Source: a virus. From it: a DNA stretch of 64,000 nucleotides. Position 1 is the first letter of the stretch, and the number at the start of each line of letters is the position of its first letter. Below, piece by piece: positions 16,201 to 24,591 of the stretch. Below the pieces are notes generated by a model, which made no database searches, was not told the DNA's origin, and saw nothing but the letters and a program-made list of their open reading frames with translations. Both the position numbers and the translations under genes were made by a program. The DNA is taken from positions 1-64,000 of IMG/VR virus record IMGVR_UViG_3300042893_000241, one strand, 5' to 3'.

Positions 16201-19200
16201 AAGCATCATAGTTACCATCAAAATTAGCAGAAATATCAGGAAGAACAGAAGTGTCTGTCCAGTTATCAACAGGAGGATCGAGGTCTATTTCACCGATATA
16301 TGTGAACAGAAGTTCACCGGTGCAATTACGGAACTTAGATGCTTGTAACTGACTCATCATCGTAAATTCGGTATACGGTAGTGTCAGTAGATCGCCTGTT
16401 TTTGTAATATTAGACGAGTTTGCAGAATCATACTGTAGGTCCACATTTTCCATGAAGAAGAATGGACGCATTTCTTTTGCGTTTGGATCGATAGCAATAT
16501 GGTATTCATTACTTAGAACATTACCGACATTATGTCCGGTGAATGCATCTACAAGAATACCGTTCTTAAAGCGATCTAGGCCGTTGGTATCAGTAATACT
16601 CAAATCACTAGCAGATTTTTCTAGTAAATTTAGCGAAGTGTAGTATTCCAGTCGATTTAGTCGCTGTTCTAGCTGACCAATATCGCGCATTGTATAACGA
16701 CGATTATCAATTGCCTTATACTTAATTCCATAATCCGGTCTACCCACAGATTTAGCAACGTTGGGTGCCAGAGAAGGATACGGAGGAATGTCTATAACCG
16801 CGATAGATAAAGAATTCTCCGGTTCTACTGGTTCAAGTGGACTTAAAGAAGATACACCATATACAGAGGAAAATACACCCTCGTCGTCCATAACAATTCT
16901 ATCTTTACGTCCCAGATAATACTCAATGTCTGTAGTAAATTGTTCTGTCGGGAAAGGTGTTATAATAGCTGCGCCAGTAGGACCACTAGGTGAAGAACCT
17001 ACTGCAGGATTAACTGTCGCTGAGCCAGGGCTTGTCGTGAATGTAATAGTATCATCCCAGCGAGGACGAAAATCTAGTGTGTCGCGAAGATCATATGTGA
17101 CCCCGGAAGTTGTAGAGGTATAAATTGGAATTTGTTCTGTGCGAATTTTGCCCGCTGGTGTAGTTTCGTCATCTACAGGATATGAATCAACGGTGTAGAA
17201 GTTGTATACAGTAGATGGAGAACCGCCATGAGTAAAATAGTCAAACGTGACAACCAACTTTTTATCTGTTAGCGTAAGACTTGCACCTGGTTTTTTAACA
17301 ATTCTGGCGTTTGCATAGAAGCCGTCTCGCTGACCATTATCGAAGTTAAACAATGAAGTTACATCTGTTCCGCTTGCCTGAATATCTGCCGCGGCATCAT
17401 CGAAATCACCGATCTTGACCGTGCGAAGTTTGTAACCATCAGACGCGCCTAAATTATATGTACCTGTGGTGTTGCCACTATCTTCGGTATCTAGAACAAC
17501 TACGGCGCTTTCTTTAAGTTCTTTAGTTACTTTATTTGCGCCAGCAACTTGTACCTTACAGTGAACGCGAATGTTTGTGGCCGCGCTGATTGCTCCAGGG
17601 AAAGTTATTGTAATCTGTGTTCCAGTATTAGTTACAGTTACACTAGCAGTAGATTGTAGATTTAATACTGAACCAATTTCATATGCCACACTATTAATAG
17701 TGCAAGCGGCCTTGGTAGTAATTAAGATATTATCTAGAATTTCTGTGTTAGTCAGTGTTCCAACAGTAAACGGAAAACTCTCAGGTGAACTTACCGAGAA
17801 TGTAATAGTGTTGCTGCCATCAATAGTGTCATCAAATTGTTTGCTATAGACAAAACTATTGTCAACAGAAACAGGATTTGTAGTCTTCAATGCTCTAGCA
17901 GGAAACTTGAAAAGAAGACTGTTAAATTTGCTTTCGTAAATATAAGCCTTACTATCGACGAGAACAACATCCGCATGACCATCGGCAGTGGTATCATAGT
18001 AAACGCCCTTAACATCTTCAAAGTTAAATGAAGATGTCATTTGAATGTCGTAGAGATACATGCGGAATTGCGTATTATATGCGCCAGGTGTACCAGTCTC
18101 GTGAACGATGTGGCGAACTCTAGCTGTACCGATTTGCGATCCTGGTGCCGCCGTGGCAGATTGTGCGCCACCTGTTGGAGAACCAGAAGTACCAATAGCA
18201 TTTGCGGCAGTGCCGCGAAGAGATACGGTATCACCCGCTGCAATATCCCAGTTACCGCAGAAGTTGTCAACTAGAATATAGCTACCAAATGCAGTAGAGA
18301 TAGGAACTTCATTTACAACCTTTGTTGTATTACCTTTCGGAACAACTACATATTCTGTTTGTCTAGTTTCGTATGCATAACCGCGAACATATGCTTTACC
18401 TGCTTCGATACCAATTGCTAAAAGTGTCTCGTCACCACCGGCTGCGGGGGTTGTCGCATTATATGGTATTAGACCACCATTGGTTCCGGTGTCGAGATGT
18501 TCCTTGATTAAAATAGGAAACGCTTTTACAGTATAGTTGCCCGATTCATCGAAAGTGCGTTTTGCAAGATTGCGACCAAGGTCGGCATAAATGCGGTCTT
18601 CGCTCATAACATTTTGTAACTGACCAGCAACAACTGTTATATACTCAGAGAACTCGTCGCCTGGCGTGGCATCAAGCGCATATTTAACCAGAGATGCGGT
18701 CGTTACATATCTGTCGGCACCTGGCGCGGCATAGTTGAATGTACCTTGTGCGGGATCCAAAAGATCGGGGTCAGTTTCATGTGTGACGATACTTTCTACA
18801 ATCTCAAAACCAATTCTAAAATAGGGGTATGCATTATATTTTAGTAGTTCGAGAGTAGTTTTAGTAAAAGGAAGAAACTTACCATCTAGAAAAATAATAC
18901 CATCATCTAGAGTTACAAATGACCCTCTACCATAATAATAGTTGCCTTCTTCAAAAGTATCATCTACTACAAAAGTATCGGTAACTTGATCGCCAGTTTC
19001 AGATTCTATTACGCGAATTGTTTCACCGGGAGAAAAGTGAACTGCGTCCGTGGATCCATCACCCGTAAGATATCTTAAATAAAGTGTATTAAGATCGGGT
19101 GAGTCCTCCTCCGAACCGCCGCTCACATAAATAATTTCTGCTTGTATCGAAGATGTTAAGCCAATTACTTTAGCACCTACATAATCCTCAATATCTTGAA

Positions 19201-19465
19201 TCAAAAATCCAGAAGCATCTTCATCTAGAACTTTAATGAAGTCCCGTGCGGTGTCTAGTTTGAACTCACACCCGGTAACTACAGACCCATTTTTAAAAAC
19301 ATGGTTGCCGAATTTTCCAACCTGATCCTGAAGAATAGATTGAAGTTGTGTTAATTCTCTTGCCTGAACAGCATAACCCGGCTTGAACAGAATTCTATTG
19401 TAATTGTTTGCAATCGCATCCGCAGCATCATCATAATACGGGGATACATTTAAGTCCAAGGCCAT
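13262..19465 (-). CDS. Giant DUF4815-type virion/baseplate protein
   Basis: This 2067-residue protein opens MALDLNVSPYYDDAADAIANNYNRILFKPGYAVQARELTQLQSILQDQVGKFG..., the signature of the DUF4815 family found in virions of cyanophages and other marine myoviruses. Residues of roughly 1335-1415 are an Asn/Thr/Val-rich stretch (NNTTNVTEVTQVTQ...) followed by a proline-rich linker (APDPAPLPPAPP). After it comes an IAQTFMV domain that recurs in these proteins. A late Gly/Thr-rich insert contains the NPGAGYTSNPTLTMTGG module. It is probably a large peripheral baseplate or long fibre protein. The start has a modest ribosome binding site, 14 bases after gp8. Confidence 0.8.
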   Translation of the reverse strand: MALDLNVSPYYDDAADAIANNYNRILFKPGYAVQARELTQLQSILQDQVGKFGNHVFKNGSVVTGCEFKLDTARDFIKVLDEDASGFLIQDIEDYVGAKVIGLTSSIQAEIIYVSGGSEEDSPDLNTLYLRYLTGDGSTDAVHFSPGETIRVIESETGDQVTDTFVVDDTFEEGNYYYGRGSFVTLDDGIIFLDGKFLPFTKTTLELLKYNAYPYFRIGFEIVESIVTHETDPDLLDPAQGTFNYAAPGADRYVTTASLVKYALDATPGDEFSEYITVVAGQLQNVMSEDRIYADLGRNLAKRTFDESGNYTVKAFPILIKEHLDTGTNGGLIPYNATTPAAGGDETLLAIGIEAGKAYVRGYAYETRQTEYVVVPKGNTTKVVNEVPISTAFGSYILVDNFCGNWDIAAGDTVSLRGTAANAIGTSGSPTGGAQSATAAPGSQIGTARVRHIVHETGTPGAYNTQFRMYLYDIQMTSSFNFEDVKGVYYDTTADGHADVVLVDSKAYIYESKFNSLLFKFPARALKTTNPVSVDNSFVYSKQFDDTIDGSNTITFSVSSPESFPFTVGTLTNTEILDNILITTKAACTINSVAYEIGSVLNLQSTASVTVTNTGTQITITFPGAISAATNIRVHCKVQVAGANKVTKELKESAVVVLDTEDSGNTTGTYNLGASDGYKLRTVKIGDFDDAAADIQASGTDVTSLFNFDNGQRDGFYANARIVKKPGASLTLTDKKLVVTFDYFTHGGSPSTVYNFYTVDSYPVDDETTPAGKIRTEQIPIYTSTTSGVTYDLRDTLDFRPRWDDTITFTTSPGSATVNPAVGSSPSGPTGAAIITPFPTEQFTTDIEYYLGRKDRIVMDDEGVFSSVYGVSSLSPLEPVEPENSLSIAVIDIPPYPSLAPNVAKSVGRPDYGIKYKAIDNRRYTMRDIGQLEQRLNRLEYYTSLNLLEKSASDLSITDTNGLDRFKNGILVDAFTGHNVGNVLSNEYHIAIDPNAKEMRPFFFMENVDLQYDSANSSNITKTGDLLTLPYTEFTMMSQLQASKFRNCTGELLFTYIGEIDLDPPVDNWTDTSVLPDISANFDGNYDAWETLADAWGTQWEDWQDTGTGRVTTNTQTAAGNTAIRGDTLFQEDIAIVTTTTEQRQTRQGVQLTVTPETQTQRIGPRVTNTSIIPFMRSIIVTFKATRMKPLTRVYPFFDGATVEAHCRPLSGVVSGATNSVQNTSLATGDYGDPLITNASGECFGQFRIPAGTFRVGEKLFRLTDDSKNRPKFITTAASMTFSANGLSQSVQDTVISTRVANLATSNLSDSRSVSDSNTTTNRLGERAVGVVQTTVVNNTFTTINNTTNVTEVTQVTQNINNTSVTNVTNNVTEVTNVTVTAPDPAPLPPAPPVVQPEPPVVPDLPMFDFDLSMFDFRFGAPDPIAQTFMVSEVPFGCYVTSIDTYFKKKSTTNPITLQLREVVNGYPGDRVIPFGEVTLSPGQVNIDAENGATSTKFTFPSPVFLQNNTEYCFVLLPAGNDPNYEIWVSELGENQLNTTTRISEQPNVGVLFTSANNRTWTAYQAEDIKFSLQRANFAIGTTGTVALNTHDIDYAKFHSFSSSQFSPGDKIHGFSFNIINAGTGYGSALVATVAVSGTAGQFTCGASKLVVGDLVTITGTLGGTATISGYATGTVYKVSAVTGSVGAVTGFTLTTQSGDAIVTTAGTLTGLTYTVTTVVARTLSGGGATTNATVAVTVTGGAVTNVAVTNPGAGYTSNPTLTMTGGSNVNIGVTLNSGFAHTYDTLYNVAKIYVESGNFTVNDRVGNGTSHALIAELEDKVLNALGANLAYMDHTPCQLIFSYSATANTGSETEASTSYENFVPDKTTELTIDAAIRSYSNEQNDLDGDKSFKIQLGMSSQTSTVSPVIDLRKCSMIAIANDVNNDATDEDIGIGEARSKYVSRQVVLDDGQEAEDLRVYLSQYVPNGTDVKVYGRFLHQSDPAPFEEKDWIELTTTPPTVTSSSFIEYTYDIPSTELNGDGVLEYTTDGVTYTGYKTFAVKVVLLSNQTSVVPKCRELRAIALQV

Positions 19466-19479
19466 GTGTAACTTCTCTC

Positions 19480-21039
19480 TTAAAAGTTAATAACTGTTCT
19501 AATCTTTTCTACTTGATCTGCTTGTCTATTAATGGGAAGGCGATTTTCTATATAAAGAATTTCACCTGTAGTATTAATAACATCCGGACTAGTTAGACTA
19601 TTTATAGTCAATCCAGTAACGCTGGTTCTATTATTTGTCAAAACAGAATCTACTGTGATAACTGAAATCACGGGAAGAAGATATACTTCATCTGTAGCTT
19701 CTTTAATCTGAGCAACAATAAATCTTCCGCCACCGTCTGTCGAAATGGAATCATCGTTTGAATAAACGGTGGTATCATCAACTGTAATTACATAACAGGT
19801 AGTGCCAGTGTCTGCCATAAAATTAGCCAGTTCATCGTCCAATGGATTTTTAACTATACCAAGTTGACGATAATCGTTATTGTAAAAATAATCAGTTGTG
19901 TCATTTGTCAAATTGACTGAAAGACAAACTGTTTTGGCATAAAGTTCTTTAACAGGATTTGCGCCATGTCCATAATATGGGGAAACAGTTGCAGTGGCGG
20001 TAGCACCAGAGCCAAAGCCTAGAATATTATTAAATGATATCTCTGCAAAGGTATATCCTGTACCCGGGTTAGTAACATCAACACGTTCAATTCTACCCAA
20101 TTCATCTACAAATGCCACTGCTTCCGCGCCAGATCCGTCACCGGATATGGTAACAAGAACGTCTCCTGAAGAATAATTCTGTCCAATTTGCAGTAAATTA
20201 ATTCTATCTACAGTGCCTGGAACTGCGGCGGCTTCAATACTTTCTTGAACCAGAGATACTGGAATACTACCTAGAGATACTTCTGCGGTAGCACCAGCAC
20301 CCGTTTCATTATCTACAATTTCAATATATGCAAATGAATAACCATAACCCTGATTGGTGATGGTGATATCTGTAATTTCATCGTCGGTAACTACAGCCAC
20401 AGCCGTAGCTCCTACCCCGTCACCCTGGATAAGAACTGTTGGCAAATCTTCTGAATCGTATCCTGTTCCTCCAGAAGTTACGGTGATATCATCAATTTCA
20501 CCGTTGATATCGTATAACGGAACACCTACTCCTGCCATCTTACGAACTGGAATAAAATCTGGAGTAAGAAACTTCAATTGATCTGATGCTTCGACTCTAA
20601 ACATGTATTTCCACACATATCCATCTGGAAGTATGAATGCATTGGTAACATCTGTGCTGTTAGGTTTATTAAAACTGGGCGTGCCACCGTTATTATTTAA
20701 ACATTTGTATACGCGCATATCATCTGTCAGGACATAGAAGTCCTCGGTTGACAAATCATCTACATCATCGTAATGATCATAAATGGTACCAGCTACCCAA
20801 TCGATACGACGAATCATCATAACAGCATCCGAAGCTTGGACACGCTTAACAAACATCATATTCCTATGTGTTTGGCTATTATAAGACTCGGTATCGAGTG
20901 GGGTTTCTGGTGTGCCGACAACTGGCCATTCTGTGGTTTTACCCACAAAGAAATAAAAGAAGTCGTTCTCGTTAACTACGTCACGATAGAAACTTCTTGC
21001 TAGTTCATTTCTAGCCAATGTTCTTAGCAATAGAGCCAC
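19480..21039 (-). CDS. 8: Baseplate wedge protein gp8, with inserted beta modules
   Basis: This 519-residue protein is longer than T4 gp8 (334). The N-terminal region (ARSFYRDVVNENDFFYFFVGKTTEWP..., then DGYVWKYMFRVEASDQLKF) and the C-terminus GEILYIENRLPINRQADQVEKIRTV align with T4 gp8 (GEMIYMENRPPI...DQTEEI). About residues 185-345 carry an insertion of four beta modules with GTGYD, GYGYS and PGTGYT turns. In T4, gp8 is a dimeric part of the wedge that links gp7 and gp6 to gp10. The insertion may add contacts to other baseplate proteins that have the same module. Confidence 0.85.
   Translation of the reverse strand: MALLLRTLARNELARSFYRDVVNENDFFYFFVGKTTEWPVVGTPETPLDTESYNSQTHRNMMFVKRVQASDAVMMIRRIDWVAGTIYDHYDDVDDLSTEDFYVLTDDMRVYKCLNNNGGTPSFNKPNSTDVTNAFILPDGYVWKYMFRVEASDQLKFLTPDFIPVRKMAGVGVPLYDINGEIDDITVTSGGTGYDSEDLPTVLIQGDGVGATAVAVVTDDEITDITITNQGYGYSFAYIEIVDNETGAGATAEVSLGSIPVSLVQESIEAAAVPGTVDRINLLQIGQNYSSGDVLVTISGDGSGAEAVAFVDELGRIERVDVTNPGTGYTFAEISFNNILGFGSGATATATVSPYYGHGANPVKELYAKTVCLSVNLTNDTTDYFYNNDYRQLGIVKNPLDDELANFMADTGTTCYVITVDDTTVYSNDDSISTDGGGRFIVAQIKEATDEVYLLPVISVITVDSVLTNNRTSVTGLTINSLTSPDVINTTGEILYIENRLPINRQADQVEKIRTVINF
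19599..19606 (-). promoter_or_regulatory. Possible late promoter TATAAATA
   Basis: An exact late-promoter octamer on the minus strand, inside the end of gp8 and 134 bases upstream of the giant protein start at 19465. The distance is long, so support is modest. Confidence 0.35.
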
Positions 21040-21052
21040 AGTTTATTACCTA

Positions 21053-21496
21053 TTATTCTACAGTGACCGTCCAAGTGATTGTCATCGAGTCACCTGCAGC
21101 CTTGTTGATAACTGCAAACTCGGTACGGCAAAGCATTGTGCCCGCCGAAGAAGCGTTGAAAATACCTGCTTCTGTAACAGCACCCGTGCCGGTACCAGCT
21201 GGGAATGTAGCAACATATTCTACGGAGTTGCTTGTAACTGTTGTAGAAAATAGCGTGACACGACCCAGTTGTGTTTGTAGGGCTGTATCACCTGCGGCTG
21301 GATCGTTTGTACCCGAGCCGATTGCCATGTGAGTCATTGCTGTTTCAGTGGCGTCCTTCATGCGTGATGCGATGTAGTCTAGGCCCGCGTCAACAACGAG
21401 GTTGGTTACATTAAGTTCTTGCTTAAGGTTGCCTGCATTGTCATTGACAACGATAGATAGCTTACCTGTAGCTGAAAGGAAATCCTTATTTCTCAT
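21053..21496 (-). CDS. Small phage structural protein between gp7 and gp8
   Basis: This 147-residue protein (MRNKDFLSATGKLSIVVNDNAGNLKQELNVTNLVVDAGLDYIASRM...) resembles a widespread group of phage proteins with LVVxxGLxxIASRL followed by MTHMAIGSG near residue 55 and VTEAGIFNA near 107. Members are found beside tail-fibre and baseplate genes and are thought to be beta-sandwich virion parts. It has its own ribosome binding site and a possible late promoter upstream. The precise role is unknown. Confidence 0.7.
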   Translation of the reverse strand: MRNKDFLSATGKLSIVVNDNAGNLKQELNVTNLVVDAGLDYIASRMKDATETAMTHMAIGSGTNDPAAGDTALQTQLGRVTLFSTTVTSNSVEYVATFPAGTGTGAVTEAGIFNASSAGTMLCRTEFAVINKAAGDSMTITWTVTVE

Positions 21497-21519
21497 GAGT
21501 ATTATACCTTCTTCTTGTG

Positions 21520-24500
21520 TTAAATCGAATTGTTACTTCCAACGTAATCGCCTGCTTCATAAGCGCCGGAAGTGTAATCGTATGACCAGTAGTCTTGTGT
21601 ATTTATATTGCCAATTTCGCTTACTGTGGAAGTTTCTACTAGATTTTTACTGATACTAGAGTGTGTGTCTTCCATAATATGTAGCGTGGATTGAGCAGCC
21701 TTACCCGGCTCAACGACTTCAATATTTTCATTGACGCCGTTTGGTAAACCATCGCTAGACGCCTTATTTACCGAAAGCGAATTACTGTCCGAGATAAAAA
21801 TACCATCGGTTACTGTTTTAGTAAATGAAGTTTCCACAACATCCGTGATAATAGGATCATCGTCTGGAACTCTAAACACAGGAGTAATTGAGTCAATGGT
21901 TTCAGTTACAGTCACCGTCTCATTGATTAACTTGGTGATTACCATATATGGTATACTATCACCCGAGGCCACCGTTTCTGTTAGTCCTTTAGCCACTCGA
22001 ATGGATGCAGTATCAATAGCAGATAGAATAATATCCGCATCTGTGATATAATCTTCGGCAAAATAATCGCCAAGAATATATGGTGCGGCGGTGTCAATGG
22101 TTTTATCAACATATTTGTAGAAGTGAGATGTAGAACTGTCTGACATACCCATAGTGGATTCACTAACGGTTCTCATGAAGCCGAAATAGATATCTTCCGA
22201 GGTAAGTGGAATATCAAGTAGTGTTTTACCGACATCAATAGCATCGATACTATCACTTGTTACCGGAACATCAGTTACTCCTTTGCCCACATCGTTGATA
22301 ACTAGCTCTGTGAACCCATTGCTTATGTCGGATAGAGACTTACCAACATGTGATGCATGTTCTTCAGTAGTAAGATATGTATCATTAAGCGTCTTCCTAA
22401 AGTCTACTGCAATATCATAACTTACACCAAGAATTTCTACTGCTCGAACAATTTCAACTGGGAATTCATAGAAGTGAATTGGTTGACGAACAACTTCAAA
22501 CGAAGCCCCAAGCTCTAGGGTGCTACCTAGTAATAGTTCACTGAATATGGCCATGCCGGCAGGGTGAACTGTGTTTTTCACCATTGTCATCCAGTTAACA
22601 GATGGCACCTTTGAGCGAAGAACATACGAATAATTCTGGTAATAGTAATTGTCTTGGAGTTTATTAACATCCGACAACATACCTTGACGATTCTGGAATC
22701 CTTCTTGTATCGAAGTTATTGCTCCTGTGGAGAAGCGAAGGACACAATTTGATCCAGATGGCGATGTTATCGTAGCTGTAAATGTCTGTGCTTCAAATCC
22801 ACTACCACTTGAGAAGATTCTTACCTTTGTAGGTCTTCCTTGAGCATTGACGCTATCAATAATAACACTGGCTCTATTATCTACACCGAACTGGACGTAA
22901 TCACCCGCGAAATAATTTAGAGCCGTATCTGGGAAACTGAATACATATTGCCCAGTTGATCCGCTTTCGGAAATTGAGTATACTTCACCCTGTAAGAAGC
23001 CGTAATTTGGGGTGCCAGAAATACTAACAATGTCTACGGTATCTGTAATGCTACGAGTAAGATAACCATACTTATCTGTTAACTCATCAATATAAACAAA
23101 CGACCTTATGGTATCGGTGCTAAAGGATACGATAGTGGATTCTTCTGCGTATCCAGTACCTCCGGTTAACATCGAAACATATTCAATACCACCGGTAGCA
23201 TTTAGATACGCTTGCGCTGTTGCTCCAGTAGCCCCGATGTCGGAAATAAATGTGATTGCGGGAATTGCATTATAGCCACTACCGGGTGCATCCATGGCAT
23301 CGATGAAACGTTGTTCGTCGCCAGTACCTGCAGAGGTAAAATTGATAAAGTATTCTTTAGAAAGCACATGAAAATTACCGACACCCACATTGGTAAGATC
23401 CAATTCATTATATGAACTAATAGCTACATAATCGCTGGCAAAATAAGTATCATCTAAACAATATCTTGGATCACTATCGATTAAAGATTCCGCGAGTTTG
23501 ATTGTATTGTTATTAATTTTAATAACATAATACACACCGGAATCATCCAGCCCTCCGATTTCGGTAGAATCTGCCTTATATACAACCAGATCGCCAGTAT
23601 TATAACCATGTGCCGCTATCGTTATGGTATTAGTAGAAATGTTTACATTGGCACTTTTAAAAAAAGTTCTTGTAGGAACTTGTTGCAACGCAATTTTGTC
23701 ACGATACAATCGAAAATATCTACTGTCAATTACTTTAACAAAATATTGTCTATATGGAATTAATCCGCCAATTGCCGTGCCTTCCATAGGATCATAGATA
23801 ACACAATCGCCAGTTGTAAACCCATGGTCCGGAATTAAAAATCTGGCATATATGTCAAAGTTTTCAGCCGGATCGAAGTCTCTAGAAGAAACTGCCGGGT
23901 CACCTGTTATTGCCTTGATTTCGCCATCGACAACAAGGGGTCTGGCATTTGCGCCTGCACCCGGGAGAATGATAACATCATTTTCTTGTTGCTTAACATA
24001 AAGTTCATATGTTGGAACAGTAGAGTATGCTAGTCTCGTTACTTCATCAACTATAATATTGTATGTCTCAAACGTAGAAACACTACCAATATCAATGTGC
24101 GAGTAAATCTTGGCCCTTTTACCCTTTAAATCAAACGGGTCTAATGAGATAGTATCATCTGTTGTGATACGCATCTTTTCGCGATTTACCCATATACCAT
24201 CAGATGGCTTTAAAACATAAGTTGATGGATAGATAATATCAACATGTTCGTTGAAGAAGGTTCTAAAAATGAATAGAATACTTTCTTCTGACCCCTTTGC
24301 TTCATAAAACTCTCTAATGAATTTTATAAGGCGACGATCCGTAATAAGTGAATCTTTAGGAAACATCTGTAGATATTGTTCACGGAACGAAGGAATAAAG
24401 GCATCAAGTGTATTATTGATATCCGAAAATGAGCTGGCATTCAATAGGACATTATTCACCTCTCCATCCTGATCTAGAAACTCATAGTATTTTTCTAGAA

Positions 24501-24588
24501 AAAGGACGAATTGTGGGAATTCTGCTTTAATATAATCTGGAACTTGATTTGTAATCAAATATGCCAGAGAATTTTTGAAATCCGACAT
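21520..24588 (-). CDS. 7: Baseplate wedge protein, gp7-like
   Basis: This 1022-residue protein aligns with the C-terminal part of T4 gp7. FIREFYEAKGSEESILFIFRTFFNEHVDI near residue 95 resembles FFESRSYDFYSTKGIEASYKFLF, and KVPSVNWMTMVKNTVHPAGM near 660 resembles LPSSRWKSDVIRFVHPVGF. The N-terminus NSLAYLITNQVPDYIKAEFPQFVLFLEKYYEFLDQDG is typical of marine T4-like relatives. The T4 N-terminal domains are absent. The last 350 residues instead hold degenerate repeats with DS-(V/I)-x-V-xKxLxE(T/S) spacing. GSGY/GTGY modules occur near residues 432 and 465. In T4, gp7 is the backbone of the wedge. Confidence 0.8.
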   Translation of the reverse strand: MSDFKNSLAYLITNQVPDYIKAEFPQFVLFLEKYYEFLDQDGEVNNVLLNASSFSDINNTLDAFIPSFREQYLQMFPKDSLITDRRLIKFIREFYEAKGSEESILFIFRTFFNEHVDIIYPSTYVLKPSDGIWVNREKMRITTDDTISLDPFDLKGKRAKIYSHIDIGSVSTFETYNIIVDEVTRLAYSTVPTYELYVKQQENDVIILPGAGANARPLVVDGEIKAITGDPAVSSRDFDPAENFDIYARFLIPDHGFTTGDCVIYDPMEGTAIGGLIPYRQYFVKVIDSRYFRLYRDKIALQQVPTRTFFKSANVNISTNTITIAAHGYNTGDLVVYKADSTEIGGLDDSGVYYVIKINNNTIKLAESLIDSDPRYCLDDTYFASDYVAISSYNELDLTNVGVGNFHVLSKEYFINFTSAGTGDEQRFIDAMDAPGSGYNAIPAITFISDIGATGATAQAYLNATGGIEYVSMLTGGTGYAEESTIVSFSTDTIRSFVYIDELTDKYGYLTRSITDTVDIVSISGTPNYGFLQGEVYSISESGSTGQYVFSFPDTALNYFAGDYVQFGVDNRASVIIDSVNAQGRPTKVRIFSSGSGFEAQTFTATITSPSGSNCVLRFSTGAITSIQEGFQNRQGMLSDVNKLQDNYYYQNYSYVLRSKVPSVNWMTMVKNTVHPAGMAIFSELLLGSTLELGASFEVVRQPIHFYEFPVEIVRAVEILGVSYDIAVDFRKTLNDTYLTTEEHASHVGKSLSDISNGFTELVINDVGKGVTDVPVTSDSIDAIDVGKTLLDIPLTSEDIYFGFMRTVSESTMGMSDSSTSHFYKYVDKTIDTAAPYILGDYFAEDYITDADIILSAIDTASIRVAKGLTETVASGDSIPYMVITKLINETVTVTETIDSITPVFRVPDDDPIITDVVETSFTKTVTDGIFISDSNSLSVNKASSDGLPNGVNENIEVVEPGKAAQSTLHIMEDTHSSISKNLVETSTVSEIGNINTQDYWSYDYTSGAYEAGDYVGSNNSI
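21600..21607 (-). promoter_or_regulatory. Possible late promoter TATAAATA
   Basis: An exact octamer on the minus strand near the end of the gp7-like gene, 104 bases upstream of the start at 21496. It is plausible for the gp8 to fibre segment. Confidence 0.4.
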
Positions 24589-24591
24589 GTA

